Origin: Gnetum montanum
Lineage: Eukaryota > Streptophyta > Gnetopsida > Gnetales > Gnetaceae
Direction of reading: 5' to 3'
Length of the DNA: 64,000 nt
Assembly: GCA_015680685.1 (NCBI GenBank)
Contig: MNCI01016050.1
Location: 655,207-719,206 of the forward strand
Below the pieces are notes generated by a model that saw only the letters and a list, made by a program, of their open reading frames with translations, was not told the DNA's origin and ran no database searches. A program made the position numbers and the translations under genes. Positions 35,802 through 48,534 of this stretch are shown here, piece by piece (the stretch's first letter is position 1; every line of letters starts with the position of its first letter).

Positions 35802-36027
35802 GTGAGGCTATTTTAGTTGGTTGGCTCTGTGTGGTAGGGGCGCTTGAACATTTCGACACCTTAATGACGAACGGTGCTTGTGGTGTTGGCTCAGGTGGTG
35901 GTGTGGCTTTGAGCAAAAAAGATGCAAGGGCGGATGTTTGAGGGGGAACGTTAAGGAAAAATGGTTGTTGTGGCATCTTTTTTGCTATTGTTGATGTCGC
36001 CATGCTACGTTGAGGGACACATACCAC
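35461..36027 (-). pseudogene. Element 3 gag-protease linker with polyproline
   Basis: A Pro/Ser/Thr/Gln-rich linker. A run of 29 G on the + strand (35771-35799) encodes about ten prolines. The upstream part (PFVIKVSKCSS) corresponds to PFVIRVPTS in the Element 1 linker at 4815-4845, so the linker itself is conserved while the homopolymer is specific to this copy. Confidence 0.7.
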
Positions 36028-36229
36028 AAATGGTTACTGTGGTGGTTCTCAGTTACTGTCAACGCCAATCGTGTTGATGATATAGCCCGCATTGTTGGTA
36101 TTGAGGAGGTCCTTGTAAACATGCATGGATTGATTTTTAGGATGAACATGACTACTTTCATCCAAGATAAGCTTTACCTGATTGATCATGCATTGAATAT
36201 CATCTTTCAACACCAGAAAGTAGTCCATG

Positions 36230-38421
36230 TCATGACCGTACAGTTGATGGTAGTCACAGAACCATTCTAGCCTGAAATTCTTAGGAACTTATGGCTCATT
36301 AGGTGTGGCCAAGGAGGGGTTCTTAAGAAGTTCGCAATACCGCTTATGACGTTTAATCGCTTCTTTTGACATCCGCTTATGCTAGATATATCTGGTCCCC
36401 AATAGTTGCTTCAGGAGTTCTGAAGGCTTAATGGGTAAAGGAGTGTATTTGGAGCAATCCTTTAGCTTGAAGTTGGGTTTAGGATGGGTCGACACCTTGG
36501 GTGTTGGTGTTGAGGGTTGACCGGTGTTGCTTGAGCCAGATGTTGTTGCTACAGCCACATTTTTACTATTGTTGTTGTTGGGTTTAGTGTCATTAGCCAT
36601 AGCGGCCACCATGGCTGTTGCGTCCTTACTCTTCTCTTTGTCCTTTTTGATATATGCATTTTTGTATGCGACATAGGCTAGGTCTTTACTAGCTTCGACT
36701 GCATCTTGGATGCTCTTGGTCTAAGTGAAGGCTTGACTAAGGGAGCATGGGACTAGGTAGTACAACTTTGACTTAATGAAGTCATTTACTACCCCCTTGA
36801 AGATAGCCAACAAATGGGCCTCTGCGATAGGCTTGCGTATCTCATTCAAGGTGGCACTCCACCGTTGTATGAACCTTTGCACAAACTCCAGCAGGGCTTG
36901 CTTGCTGCTCATCAACTGGTCCAGTGTGATCTCCAGTTTCAAGTTATACTTGAAACGGGTTATGAATTGACTTAGTAGTTGCTCCAGAGTTGAGATGGAG
37001 GTGTGTGGGAGCGTGCGGTACCAGTCTAATGCTTTTCTCGTTAAAGACATGGCAAAGATGTAGATGATAGTGTGCAGCCACTGTTGCAACAATAAAGATT
37101 CAGATCTAAATGTTACTAAATGTGCATTGGGATCACCTTCCCCATTGTATTTTGTGAATTGGGGAAGTGACATCCTAGGGGGCAACGTGAGCATGGGGAA
37201 GACTGGGCTGATGGGATCATCGTGGTAGAAATCCATGACCTGCACCATGTCGGAACTGGTAGCTTTGAGGCGTTTAATTTCGTCAGTGAAGGTTTGGATA
37301 AGTTGAAAAGCTTGATCTAGACCCAGTGACATTGTAGATGGTTGCGAGGCTACTTGAGTAGTTGTCATACATGCCGATGGGGGAGGCAGTAGCCTGGCCT
37401 ATGAGGGGCACTGTTAGTGCCACTCCTATGAATGGTGTCACTTGGGTTGTCCACCACCTAGTGGGTGGTGCCATTGATGTGGTGGCCGTTGGTGGGGCTG
37501 TGGGGTTAATAGGTTGCTCGGTTGACGGGGAAGCCCACAGCCCTGCACTGGGTTGTACTATGTGTGGGAACTGGTGTAGTTGGGGCTGCATGTAGTACGA
37601 TACTTGAGGGGGTTGTGCCATAGGTAAGGATGGGGTTGGCACCCACCATGTAGTTGACACTGGTTTAGCCATTGGTGGCAGGAAAGGTGCAGATGAAGGA
37701 CCAAAAGCGAAGCTTGTGTGTGACTGAGACATGGGCAAAGTGTGAACGTATGGAAGCGTAGCCATGATTGACGTTGGGTATGCTATTGGGGCAGACTAAG
37801 AAGGAAGGGTGACTTAGAACAAAGCTGAAGGGCCCCCTGTTGGTACGTAGAAAGTACAAGATGGTTGGCCACGATTGATGCAGGTGTAGGTTGTGGCGGG
37901 GCCATGGTAATCTCAAAGGGGGTAGATAAGAAAAGCAGGTTTGATCGAAAGACAGTTTTAGAAGGGATAGCTGTAGCATAGATCTGGCTACCACCTTTGA
38001 AGTGGGAGTCCAGATCTTCCTATCTATCCTGGAATGCCTCATCGTAGTGGGACACTGTATCCTGCTCCCTAGACCTATTCGCTCATATCATTTGGTTTAA
38101 GATCCATTGATACGATTCATTCAATGGGATGACAATGTTAGGGGAAGGAATAAATTCCCTCTTGTTCCGGTGGAGAAACTCAAAGTTACATTTTTCTTTG
38201 AGTTCTTGGCAATCCAAGGGTATATTCACTTGGACCTTCACGCAGAGGAAGTCATGGCATGCTATGTCTTGCGCCAAGTGCTTAGGTGACAAGTGATAGA
38301 GCCTATGAGACTGACGTGGTGCCAGCATTGGGCTAGGCAGTCGCTTGGCACCTATGGTATTTTGAGCCAAGTAAGGAACCTCAAGGTTCGAGGTGGGAAT
38401 GGTAGTGGTTGCGAGAATCAT
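36230..38421 (-). pseudogene. gag: Element 3 gag (Tat-like)
   Basis: ATG at 38421 lies about 240 bases inside the PBS. N-terminal part: CQELKEKCNFEFLHRNKREF and IPSP. A Pro-rich region spans 38040-37380. The capsid core at 37368-36721 runs from DFYHDDPISPVFPMLTLPPR through FTKYNGEGDPNAHLVTFRSE, MSLTRKALDWYRTLP and LLEFVQRFIQRWSATLNEIR to HLLAIFKGVVNDFIKSKLYY. The tail at 36612-36240 has LKDCSKYTPLPIKPSELLKQ and a zinc-finger-like CDYHQLYGHDMDYF (final Cys changed). A 215-residue uninterrupted frame makes it the best preserved coding stretch in the window. Confidence 0.88.
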
Positions 38422-38639
38422 TTTGTGTGATTGAAGGGAGATTGTAAATGAGAAACACGTAAATCGATAAGCGATCGGAGGCTTTTCATCCTGCTGGGTT
38501 CCAAAGGAACCATCGTTGTGACTAGTCTATACCACACAATGCATAGACAACTGCAAGGGTGTCACATCTATAGTAGTAGGTGATGGGGTACAGACAGTGT
38601 GCAGGATTACCTACAAGATGCAGAAAGGCCACCAAAAGG

Positions 38640-38661
38640 CCCTCCTTCTAGCACCAAAAAC
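38640..38661 (-). other. Element 3 primer-binding site region
   Basis: On the - strand, just inside the LTR: TTTTTGGTGCTAGAAGGAGG. The TGG start and position fit a PBS. I could not name the tRNA with confidence. It is clearly different from the tRNA-Asp-like PBS of Elements 2 and 4. Confidence 0.6.
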
Positions 38662-40763
38662 TGTAGTGACCGAAAATGTTGGTGGCTAGAACACCGAGAG
38701 GTTGCTGGGTGTACAGCCTAACCCCAGATCTATGCGAGGGCCATGCTGGAGAGAAACAGAAACAGGGTGCCCTGAATGGTCTAGTCAATCAGACATGGAC
38801 TTAATCGGTGTAACTTAACCTTTAGCAAACTTTTGTTTTGGAAATGATGTATACGAGTGAAATGATGATCAACAAATGTAAAATGATAAAAATAGTGTAA
38901 AATACGATGATAGTAAACAAAGAATGAAATAGAATTGGGTGAGAAAATGCACCACCCCAAGGTCGCAGATTTGATCTTTGTTTTGGAAAGGTGTAAAATT
39001 GAATATGAAACATTGGAGAGGCACAAATTACAATAGAGTAGTATGGTTGTAGGTCCCTGAACTATAGCCAATATCTTGCTACTCAGGATTCTTCTGCTTG
39101 CCAATCCGCTCGCCAAGATGCCAAAATGCTAAACCTGCAAAAGGATGTATTAAGTCATCTAGAATGCTCAAAGCCAATCGGAATGCTAAGAATGCCCACT
39201 ATGCTCTCTAAAAGCCAACCCTTTGAATGTTGTTCGTTGGGGTATTTATAGAGCCTGATGCAGGAGAGAAACATGGTTTAGATGCCACATGTCCTGGGTC
39301 TTGCAGAGTGCAAAGGTGACCATGTTATTCTGCTATGTATTGGTGCTACGCTGTGACCATATCACTGAAATTACATGTGCCAAAATACAGAAAGCATACC
39401 AACAATGAAAGGAAAATGGAACCTATGCTCCAGGACTACATCTTCCCTACTGTTGCGAGCAGGGTCAAGCGTAGGGACAATTTTGGGGATTGACCAAGGA
39501 TGTGCAAAATGAAGCAAACTTGCAGATTTTGTCTGCTGAAGAGGTTCTAGGATGAGAATGATCATTGCCAATAAGTTCTGGAGCTAACTGCAGACATCTT
39601 AATGCCTCTATGCAAGTGTTGCACTACTTATGTTGTTCGGCGTGTTGGTGTAGCGTAAGCAACTGCACGCTACACTATGCTACGCTACGTAGCGGAGCAT
39701 AGCGTAACCATCGGTCTTGAAAGAAGTCTTATTTAAAAGCTGAGAGCATCTATCTAAGGCTTGGTTAGGTAAGGAATTGCAACCTCTCGTTTCATGCTGG
39801 AAAGCCTTCGGACCTGCTGAGTTCATCCTTAGGGCATTTTATTGTTCTACATCCTCACTACGCTGTGCTACACTATGTAGCATAGCATAGTGTAGCAGCC
39901 AATGTGACATGCATCCTTGTTTAATCTGTAATGTTTTATCAGGAAACTTTGCTTAAGGCCTGAGGACTAAGTGGGATAGGTAGTTTTGGAGGTCGAAGCA
40001 TTACCAAGTGCAATCCTCTTGCTGGAGCCACTTGGCAGAGGGGCCTTTGTGCATTCTGTCCTTGCTACACTGTGCTACACTGTGTAGCATAGCACTCCAT
40101 GCTGGTTGAATCCTGACATATTTTGCAAACATTTTTTCATAGGATGTTTGTCATGTCCTGGTGTGTTAGCAGAACAAACTTGTTTAACGGTTGAAGCATG
40201 AGCAAATGCTTTTACTCTGTTGGAGCCGTTTGAGTAGGAGTGTTATTGAAGTACATCCCCACTACGCTGAGCTACGTTGCGTAGCGTAGCACTCACATTG
40301 AGATGATTTTTGACAAAATTTGCCACATTCTATTGTGCCATATCATTCATGTTTTAGAGGTGAAATAGGGCAAATGATCTGGAAGACTAGCTTATTTTTA
40401 ATTTGCATCTTGGACGTCTAATTGGTCTCCTCAAGGCTTGCTATGCTTCATAGCATAGCGTAGTGTAGCAGGTTTCTCCATTAGAAAACTTGCCGAACTG
40501 TTTAGCTCATCCTAAACACTTTCGGCAACTCCTAGCATGGTCTCTAGATAGACTGTCAACTAGGTCAATTGTCAATTTGGGCAGGTTGAAGAGTTCAGCA
40601 AGCCTATTAGTCCAAGCAATTGAAAACTTGCCGGACTGTATAGTCTGTCCTCAGTGCCTACACTGTCCTAATGACCCATCGTGATGTTGCACTTGTGGAA
40701 GTCCTTGCCTGAATTCCAAGACTCTGCCGAAGCATCAGGGTCCTGAGATTTTATGGTGTTTCA
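38662..40763 (-). repeat. Element 3 LTR (5' in element direction), 2102 bp
   Basis: Its ends match the other LTR. TATAAATACCCC is kept on the - strand (39239-39250). The U3 part is far longer than in the partner because of the array at 39640-40475. It is followed by AAGAA and then the resumed Element 1 RNase H frame. Confidence 0.88.
39640..40475. repeat. U3 array in the right LTR, unit about 200 bp, five copies, one palindrome per unit
   Basis: Palindromic blocks such as ctacgctgtgctac / gtagcatagcatagtgtag occur near 39680, 39876, 40077, 40275 and 40453, spaced 178-201 bases. Words between them (cttggcag, gaagcat, ttgtgcattct / acatcctcac) also repeat. The period and the hairpin per unit resemble the Element 1 internal array (21040-22510), although the sequence is different. 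Confidence 0.75.
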
Positions 40764-41730
40764 AAGAACAAGTCATTTTACACCTACCTTGTAATCTCCA
40801 ATACATCCATAGTATCTCTACTTTGTCAAAAATGAGATGATGGAGTAGAGATTCTTGTTTACTACTTGAGGCATGCATTAAAAGCCTATGGGATCTGATA
40901 CATTGAGGTTAAGAAGTATTATTTAGCCTTAGTCTTCTCCTTGAAGAAGTGGATACATTACCTCTTTAGGAGCTAAGTCAATGTCATATGTAAGGATAAC
41001 ATGCTAAGAGCCATAATAATGAACATTTACAAGAGTAGTCATATAGCTAGGTGGAAGGCGATAACTATTAAGTTTGACTTGCATTACATCTTCTAGATCT
41101 CAACAAAAGGTCAAGTAATAGTTGATCAACTTACAAATTTCCCAATTAAGGATAACATAGCCATAGATCTTGAGTTCCCAAATAAGCATGTCAACATTAT
41201 CAATGAGGTACTTGAAGGATATGAGGCCATCATGAACTTTGATAGAGCTTCAATGACCCATGGAGCCAGTGTTGCTGCTATCATAACATTACACTTTTGT
41301 GAGATTTAATCTTTCACTTATCATTTCTAATTTACATGTATCAACAACATAGTAGAATATGAAGGGTTAATAAGAGGAATTATGGTAGCTCATAAATATG
41401 AAATCGCATGTTTGATAAAAGGTGATTCATAACTTATGGTTAACCAAGTAACCAAGGTCTATGTATGCAAAGCCAAAAATTTATAATCTTACTATGACCT
41501 AGCCAAAAATCTCATGCTACATTTTACAAATGTTGGTATACATCACATTTCTCGAGTTGAGAGCACCTTAGCTAATGCCATTACAACGTTAGTCCTAAGT
41601 GTAACACTAGATGTATTTAGGAAGTTAGCTTCCTTAATGAAGAAGTATGCTCTTCCCATCACACAGAACACTAAAGATAACTCTATAGTCACTATTCAAT
41701 ATTTTAAGTATAAAGAAAATAATAGGTAAA
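40764..41730 (+). pseudogene. pol: Element 1 RNase H and second (archaeal-type) RNase H, decayed
   Basis: Continues the frame cut at 24431. RNase H words: FYTYLVISNTSIVS, VYYLRHALKAYGI, KKYYLALVFSLKKWIHYL, HIARWKAITIKFDLHYIF, KGQVIVDQLTNFPI. A second domain begins near 41235: NFDRASMTHGASVAAIITL, INNIVEYEGLIRGIMVAHKY, IACLIKGDS, VNQVTKVYVC, YYDLAKNLM, HHISRVESTLANAITTL. Two RNase H domains in a row, the second with the D...E...D layout, is known for the Tat lineage. It ends near 41730 and no integrase follows. Confidence 0.85.
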
Positions 41731-43065
41731 ATGCAAAAGTAAAAAGAAAAGAAAGCTTTATTAATGTGTAATAATGTATCTCAATTATGCTCTAGGTATT
41801 CCTTGGGGTTTCCTTCCTTTGACATCTATCCCTTAGAGGCAATCTAGCACTACCATTATGGTTAGGCCTACAAACAACGAGAAGGGATGGCAGTCCTCTT
41901 CCTTTCTTACTTCACTAATCAAGCATTCCTTGCCTTTACTAGCTTCACAACTCCATGATGATACAACTTTTAATGCCTAGGTATAAATACTTTAGGTCAA
42001 ACCTCCAAAGCTCACCTTGAGAAACATGTTCATGATTACAACACATCCTTTAGGGTCTTAATCACAACTATCCTTTTGGGTCTTGTCATGCTAATGTCAA
42101 CACTTGTTATGAAGAGACACCATCTTCGTTATGTAGCATTGCCTTTTGGGAATGTGGATGTTACATCATGCAAGATGACTAACGTTTGGGTTCTAAGCCC
42201 TCATGTTTGAGGAGTATGCATTTAGTTAATAATATGTCTTATTATAGTGGTATGAGGAGCTAGGACCTTAAGATATATATAGGGTTTATGCTAGTCATAA
42301 TGTAATCCAATAGTTATTTTGAAAATGTGAGGATTTACAACATAAAAGTTAATCTTTTCTTACATGATGTTCATGTTTTGTTAGTATTATTCTTGTAGTT
42401 ATTCTATTCTCAAATGTTGACAACCTCATAAAGACGTGACTATGAAAAATAAAATCATACATCAATAATTAATTCATACTATTACTTAACATTTATCTAT
42501 GAAAATAGTTTATTTACATAACAAAATATTTTAATAGCTTGGGAAAGATCCTCTAGTCATGTTCTAGAAAGTTTCTAAGTGGATTTCCTTTGCTATGAAG
42601 GTATATTAACCCTTCCTACATGTGTCCCATATCAATTTAACAAGAAGATTTAGAGTTGATTGAGGTGAAGCTAGTAGAAGAATCAACATTGAATGAAAGA
42701 TTATCTTTTGATATAATTTATGTCATGTTGAAGTTTCAACAAATTTTTTATAAGAGCCATGATTTTTAAAATTATGTGGAACTCTAATTTATGTTGTACT
42801 AAGGACTAAGTGATGTAAATGTATTTATAGGTTATTAAAGCTTCTAAGTGTATATATATTTTTATGATTTTTATAAATGTTTAAGTTGTTCAAGAATTAT
42901 TATACAATTGAGATTAAAATCATTATGCCCCTTAATAATTTTTCATTATTATTCTATGATTAAATTTAGGATGTGTTAAAAATACAAACAAATAAAAAAG
43001 TACGACTATTGATGAAAACCTTAATTAAGGTAATCATTCTATTCTTAACACTAGAAACCATCATT
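41731..43065. other. no gene recognised (3' side of Element 1)
   Basis: AT-rich sequence without a credible frame. In an intact Tat element integrase and the 3' LTR would be expected here. Neither is visible, and the cacatgttgg motif is absent, so the 3' end of Element 1 appears lost. Confidence 0.45.
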
Positions 43066-43220
43066 TGAAGTGATGATAAGGTGCCCATTTCTCAAGTTGA
43101 AGATCTAGCTTTGAGCTTGGGTGTAGTCACTTGAAGAAATTAGGCTTTTCCTCATCTATCAGCCCTCCTAGGATCTTTCTTAGTGGGATGAAGACTATGG
43201 CTCTAGGTGATGATCCTTTT
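43066..43220. repeat. dispersed repeat, copy 2 (pair with 47-220)
   Basis: Same word order as 47-220. It lies about 500 bases before the first recognisable copia words, so it could be part of that element's LTR or leader. Confidence 0.5.
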
Positions 43221-43729
43221 TTATTCTAGTCTTAATGATATTAATAAAGTTAATTAAAATACTTGAATTATTGACAATTGATGCTCTAATCATATGACTC
43301 CCTATAAAGATTATCTACTCAATTACAAACTAAAAAAATTGATAACATTAAATTTACTAATGATAAATATGCAAGAAAAAAAGTTATGTGAGATTCCATA
43401 GTTAGAAAAATCAATGATAAGATCATATCCATTTTTTAAGTATTCGTTATTTCAAATTTATCCAAATTATTACTATAAAGGCATTAAAATAAGCTTTGAA
43501 AATAAAACATGCAGTATGAAAAAATTAAATGTAGAAGATATCTATGAAATAAGAGAACTCAATAATGGAACATAATTACAAAATTGGAAGCATTTTTATC
43601 TAAAGAAAAATCACATTGATATAATAGAGAATCAACAAAATTACATCAATATCATTAATTAAATAGAATTACCTCAACGAATTAGCAGAATTCTTTCCCT
43701 GATAGAAATCACAAAGGAATAAGATCATC

Positions 43730-46195
43730 AAATTCAAGATGAGGAAGCTAAGGTTTGACATAAAAAGCTTGGACACACATCCTATTGAAAGATAGAAAAA
43801 ATGATAAAAATGAATAAATCCATTGGTATGAAGATTAAAAGAACCATTAAATCTTCTTTATATGGATCTTGTAGGTCCTATGCCAACCACTTCTATTAAA
43901 GGAGAAAATTATTTTCTTATTACTGTAGATGATTGTTCCAAATTTACTAAAACATAAAATCTAAGTAAACATTCAACATGTTTGAAGAATTCTTCATGCT
44001 GATGGAAAACACCAAAAGTATTAGCATAAAAACAATTAAAAAGACAAAGGAGGAGAATTTATTAACAAGAAAAATCATTGAATTTTATACAAAAGAGTGT
44101 GTATTTCATGAAACCACTTGTGGATATAACTACTAATCAAATGGCATTGTTGAAAGAAAAAATTGGAACTTTGCAAGACATGATGATAGGTCTCCTTAAA
44201 AATCCTAAAATCATAGGTGGTTACTAGAGCATGACATTAACTATTGCAACCTATATTACAAAGAGAGTCGTGTTCAACAAAAACAATGAAGAAAAAGTCA
44301 TAGGAGATATTTCAAAAAAGGCTTTGCCAACATATCTCATATAAGAAAATTTGGATGTCATTGCCATGTTAAAATCCCAAAGTAGTTTTTGAATAAACTA
44401 GATAATAAACATAAAAACTACATCTTTCTCGGATATGATTTAAAACAAGTGGATAGAACTACTATGATCCTATTAAACAAAGATGGTAATTATCAAGAGA
44501 TGTGGTTTTTCTAGAAGATAATATTGGAATCTTAGACTTCTCTCAAGACAAAAAGAATACTTGATCTCAAACAAAAAGAAATGTTTGGATCAAAATATAT
44601 CGTTCACATAATTGAATGATATATACAAACATTGAAAGAAGAAAAATAAAATAAAATGCTATAGCCAAGAGAACATATTTAAAACTTAATTAAGAACCTT
44701 TAATTTTAAAAGAATCCTTGAATAATATAGAATAGAAGAAATCCATGGATGAAGAATATGAAACCATTCACAAAAATAACAATTGGGATTTAGTAGGTAA
44801 ACCAAGAGTGGAAAAATGTCATAGATCGTAAATGACTGTATAAAACTAAATTTAATGAAAAATTAAAAATCATGAAAACAAATTAAGACTTGTATCTAGA
44901 GAATTCAAACATAATAAACACATTAAGTATGAGAAGATATTTGATTAAGTAGCAAAATTTTAGATAATTAAACTTATCCTTTCAATTATTACTCATCATG
45001 GTCTCAAACTCCATCAAATGGAAGTAAACTAAGCATTCCTTAATGGTAGCTTCAATGAAGAAGTCAATGTTTAGAAACATGAATACTATATTATTAAAGG
45101 AAAAAAAAATAAAAAATGTGCAAATTAAATAAACATTATGTGGATTAAATCAAGTCCCTAATGCATGGTTTCCTAGAATCAATTACTATTTTATAAAAAA
45201 AATGATACTTATCTTTCATGTTTTAACCATCTTGTACTACAATAATTACAATAAGGACTTTATTCTAATATCACTGTATGTGTACGATCTTGCATTTATA
45301 GCTACAAAAAAATGTATAAAGAAAGTCAAACTTTATATAAAAGGTAAATTTAAGAGAAAATACTTAGAACTAAAGTACTTTCTTGGAATATAAGTTGATT
45401 AAGACAAGGATGGAATTAAATGAAATATTCTTCCTCTATTTTTGAAAAGCACAAAATTAATAAAGAAAACACTACCAAGTCTCCTCTACCCCATAATCTA
45501 AAACTAGAACGTAAGAATAATACAATTCTTATATATGAAACTTGATATAAAAGTATAATTGGAGCTGTTAGATTCCTTTATTACATAAGGTCAAAAATTA
45601 AATTTGCCACATCTTACCTATCATAATTTATGTAAGAACCAAAGAAGATTCATCTCAATTCTATTATGCATGTCTTAAGATATTTCAAACATACTATAAA
45701 TCATGGACTCATATATACCAAGGGGAATGGATCCTTTCATTCATATTAAGATGTTGATTGATGAGGAAACTACATAGATATAAAATCAACATTAGAAATC
45801 CTAAAATTTCATGGGAATAATGAAATATATTGGAAATTAGGAAAAAAAAATTTAATTAGTCTTTGATCTTGGAAAGAAGAATTCATAGCAATAACTAAGT
45901 GCATTTAGCACATTCTTTGGATCAAAAAATTCATGACACATTGAAGATTTTCATTGGATTTTTGAATCAAATTCTTTCATATGAAGACATTAGCCATTTA
46001 ATTTTTAAATAAATATGCACTACAAAGGAAATCAAACCACATATAAATTAAGTACTACTTTATTAAATAAGAAGTAAAGGAGGGAAATATGAAACTTGAA
46101 CATGTGCAATCCAATAATCAATTGCTAGATTTATTAACTAAATGTTTAATAAATTATAGGAATAAGAAAAATTTAGCATTGTGTAGGAATGATAA
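43730..46195 (+). pseudogene. pol: Ty1/copia pol, heavily decayed
   Basis: Domain order is integrase, RT, RNase H, as in Ty1/copia. Gag-pre-integrase: HKKLGHTSY near 43758. Integrase: LLYMDLVGPMPTTSIKGENY and FLITVDDCSKF (43855-43945). RT: AMDEEYETIHKNNNWDLV near 44740, the word ALMV...YVYDLAFIATKKC with catalytic YVDD seen as YVYD (45270-45320), and KYLELKYFLGI. RNase H region: FMxEPKKIHLNSIMHVLRYF, TINHGLIYTKGNGSF, KSTLEI, SWKEEFIAITKCI, and the tail LLDLLTKCLI. Many stops and small indels. No LTR pair or primer-binding site was recognised. Confidence 0.85.
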
Positions 46196-47417
46196 AAATC
46201 AAAATTTTAGGACAAGAAGATTAGGAAAAATATGATTTTCATACCAAAGAAGAAATTATAAGAGATATTATATCATGCAAGTACCTTCTAGTAAGCTAAG
46301 AAGCAAAGGAAATAAACTTAATATTTGCATTTTTCTTCATCTCAAGCAAAAGGAAAAACATTTTTTTCTTTTATTAAAATGATTTGATAGATAAATTTAT
46401 TTGTTTTTAGCCTAATTTACCATATTTTCATTTATTATTCACATTTTATAATTGGGGAATGATTTTTATTAACCCTAAGTATGGCCCTAATCATTGTTAA
46501 TAAATTTGATGGTCATACAATGATACTATTTTTCAATAGTAAAGACTTGCTAGAAATTTTTTTCTTTAAATCTATCCTTTCATCTTTCTTAATTATAATT
46601 TCTATTTATTTCAATAATCTTATATCTCATTTCATCTTACATTTACAATTACTATAGAAATTTAATTTAGTTCATAAATTTTTTAGATAAAAAATTTATT
46701 ACCATATTTGAATCTACACAATCAAACTTGACAATAAGATGTGATAATTTACCCTTAATATTAATCAATTTTTTCACTATTTTCAATCACCTACTACAAT
46801 TGTTAAGGTCTTAAATAAAAGTACTCATTGAGGAGAATATGTGGATTCTAGGTTTGCTGAATTTTAACTTGTAAATTGTAAGATATTATCTAAAAAATAG
46901 TTAAACAATGGCTCATTGTTAACTCATGGTATTGCACGAAAAGACCATGAGGCTAGAAAAACTTGTGATATTATATTTGATAAGTTTTTTAACTCATCAT
47001 GTAATAACCAACTAACTAGGCTTGAGCTAGAAAGGAATTACTTATATAGTTAAAAAAATTATAGAATAATCTTAAATCATTACAAAATAAAACTAGAATG
47101 AATGCTGAGAAAGTACATTAGATCAAGTAGTAAATATTTATAAAATAGATATATTAGGAAAAGAGACAAATGTAAGAAAATGTTAAATTTTGACAAGATA
47201 TTGATAATATCTCCATGTGTTCCAAAGCTAACATGTACTCTAAGGAAGAACAAGTCAGATCCCTATTTCTGAAGCCAAAATACGAATGATAGTAGTAGTA
47301 AGTTATAACTAAGATGTTGAATAGTAATAGATTGTAACCATAAAATTGATAAGAAAAAATAAATTTTCAATAAAATGTCATTGGACTCTAATGTTCCATA
47401 ACTGACAAATAGAATTA
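46196..47417. other. AT-rich, no feature recognised
   Basis: No frame, repeat pair or motif stands out between the copia remnant and Element 4. Confidence 0.4.
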
Positions 47418-47422
47418 CATAG
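47418..47422. repeat. target-site duplication, left copy (catag)
   Basis: Repeated perfectly at 60591-60595, after the right LTR of Element 4. Confidence 0.88.
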
Positions 47423-48308
47423 TAATGAATAACGAGTAGACCCTACATCCAACCATACGAATCACTAAGCATTCACATGCAATTTGGTCAAATTCCATGA
47501 ACTTATAGCTTTCTAAGTACATTGGTCTCTAGAAAGTGGAAAGTAACCATTGTAATCATTATCTTCCCAATTACACTTGTGAAATGCAAAGGTATGGTTA
47601 AGTGCAACTGAGGTATATGATTTTTATCATTTTTTATGTTTTATGTTTTAAGTTGCCTAAGGATAAAGAATAATGAATTAAATAAAATAATTAAATTACT
47701 AATTTAATCTAACTAGTTGCACCTAATTAATCTTAACATATGCATCTATTCCCACGTTCCATACACATCTTGAACACGTTTAATACTATTGGGTTATTGA
47801 ATGTTAAGTGTTATTGGGATTACCAAGTGCTAAGCATATGCTTGAAGTGGGTGTATTTATATGCTTAATTAAATACTATTGAATTTAGCATAGTTTAGCT
47901 TAATTGATTACTTAATTACTTAAGCATTAAAGGAAATTTCGTAAAACATTAAATGCATAAGTAAATAATTAGTCTATTTCAAAGTGTTGCAAGGTTTATC
48001 AGAAAGCTCATCTTTATTGCTGCACATACTACTGTGCTTAGGTACAATAGTGCTTGAATAAAGATCTATAAACTCTTTAACTTCTATTATGGGCACTCAG
48101 AAAAATATTTTAACTTTCAAGCAAGAAAAATATAAGAGCTTCACTATGACTATGACCAAAGATGTTATAAACATGGCAGGTGAGTGCGTATTTATAGGAA
48201 AAAATAGACACTGCATCGATGGGGCCATGTGAATGCATTAAATCCCATGTTAATGGGGATATTTTGATGAGGCCTAATCAATGAAGGCCAAGAAAATGCA
48301 ACTCATTA
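47423..48308 (-). repeat. Element 4 LTR (3' in element direction)
   Basis: Aligns along its length with 59692-60590 (ccaaccatacgaatcactaa, tgtcttcccaattacacttgtg in both). TATA box on the - strand near 48186-48193 (tatttata). U3 carries repeated words of the type cctaatcaatgaaggcc and ccatgttaatgggg (48205-48300). Confidence 0.88.
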
Positions 48309-48534
48309 TATCCCCATGAATGAATGAAAACTTGTTCTCAAGTAAACAAAAGGAGGAACAAGTTTCCTACAAAATTTTTTGGGAAGGTATGGTATTATCA
48401 ACTAACTACTAACATTCACAACACAAATACAAACAAACATGAAGTGCTCGAGTGTAGGGATTTACAATCATTACAAAATTTTGGTATTTAGTACAACAAA
48501 ATTGAACACTAGGAAAAAAATGACAAACATGATT

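Larger units (their letters stand above)
24432..40763 (-). mobile_element. Element 3: Tat-like LTR retrotransposon with antisense gene, pol truncated
   Basis: The ends begin TGTAG and end GGTGTTTCA, and are bounded by the duplication AAGAA inside Element 1's pol. Order in element direction (- strand): LTR 40763-38662, PBS, gag 38421-36230, linker and protease 36027-34790, spacer, antisense gene (29213-33983 on +), RT 28440-27497, then a stretch with direct repeats and polypurine tracts, PPT, LTR 25622-24432. RNase H and integrase are absent. LTRs are 1191 and 2102 bp and differ greatly inside. CpG is commoner here than in Element 1, so it is the younger insertion. Confidence 0.9.
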
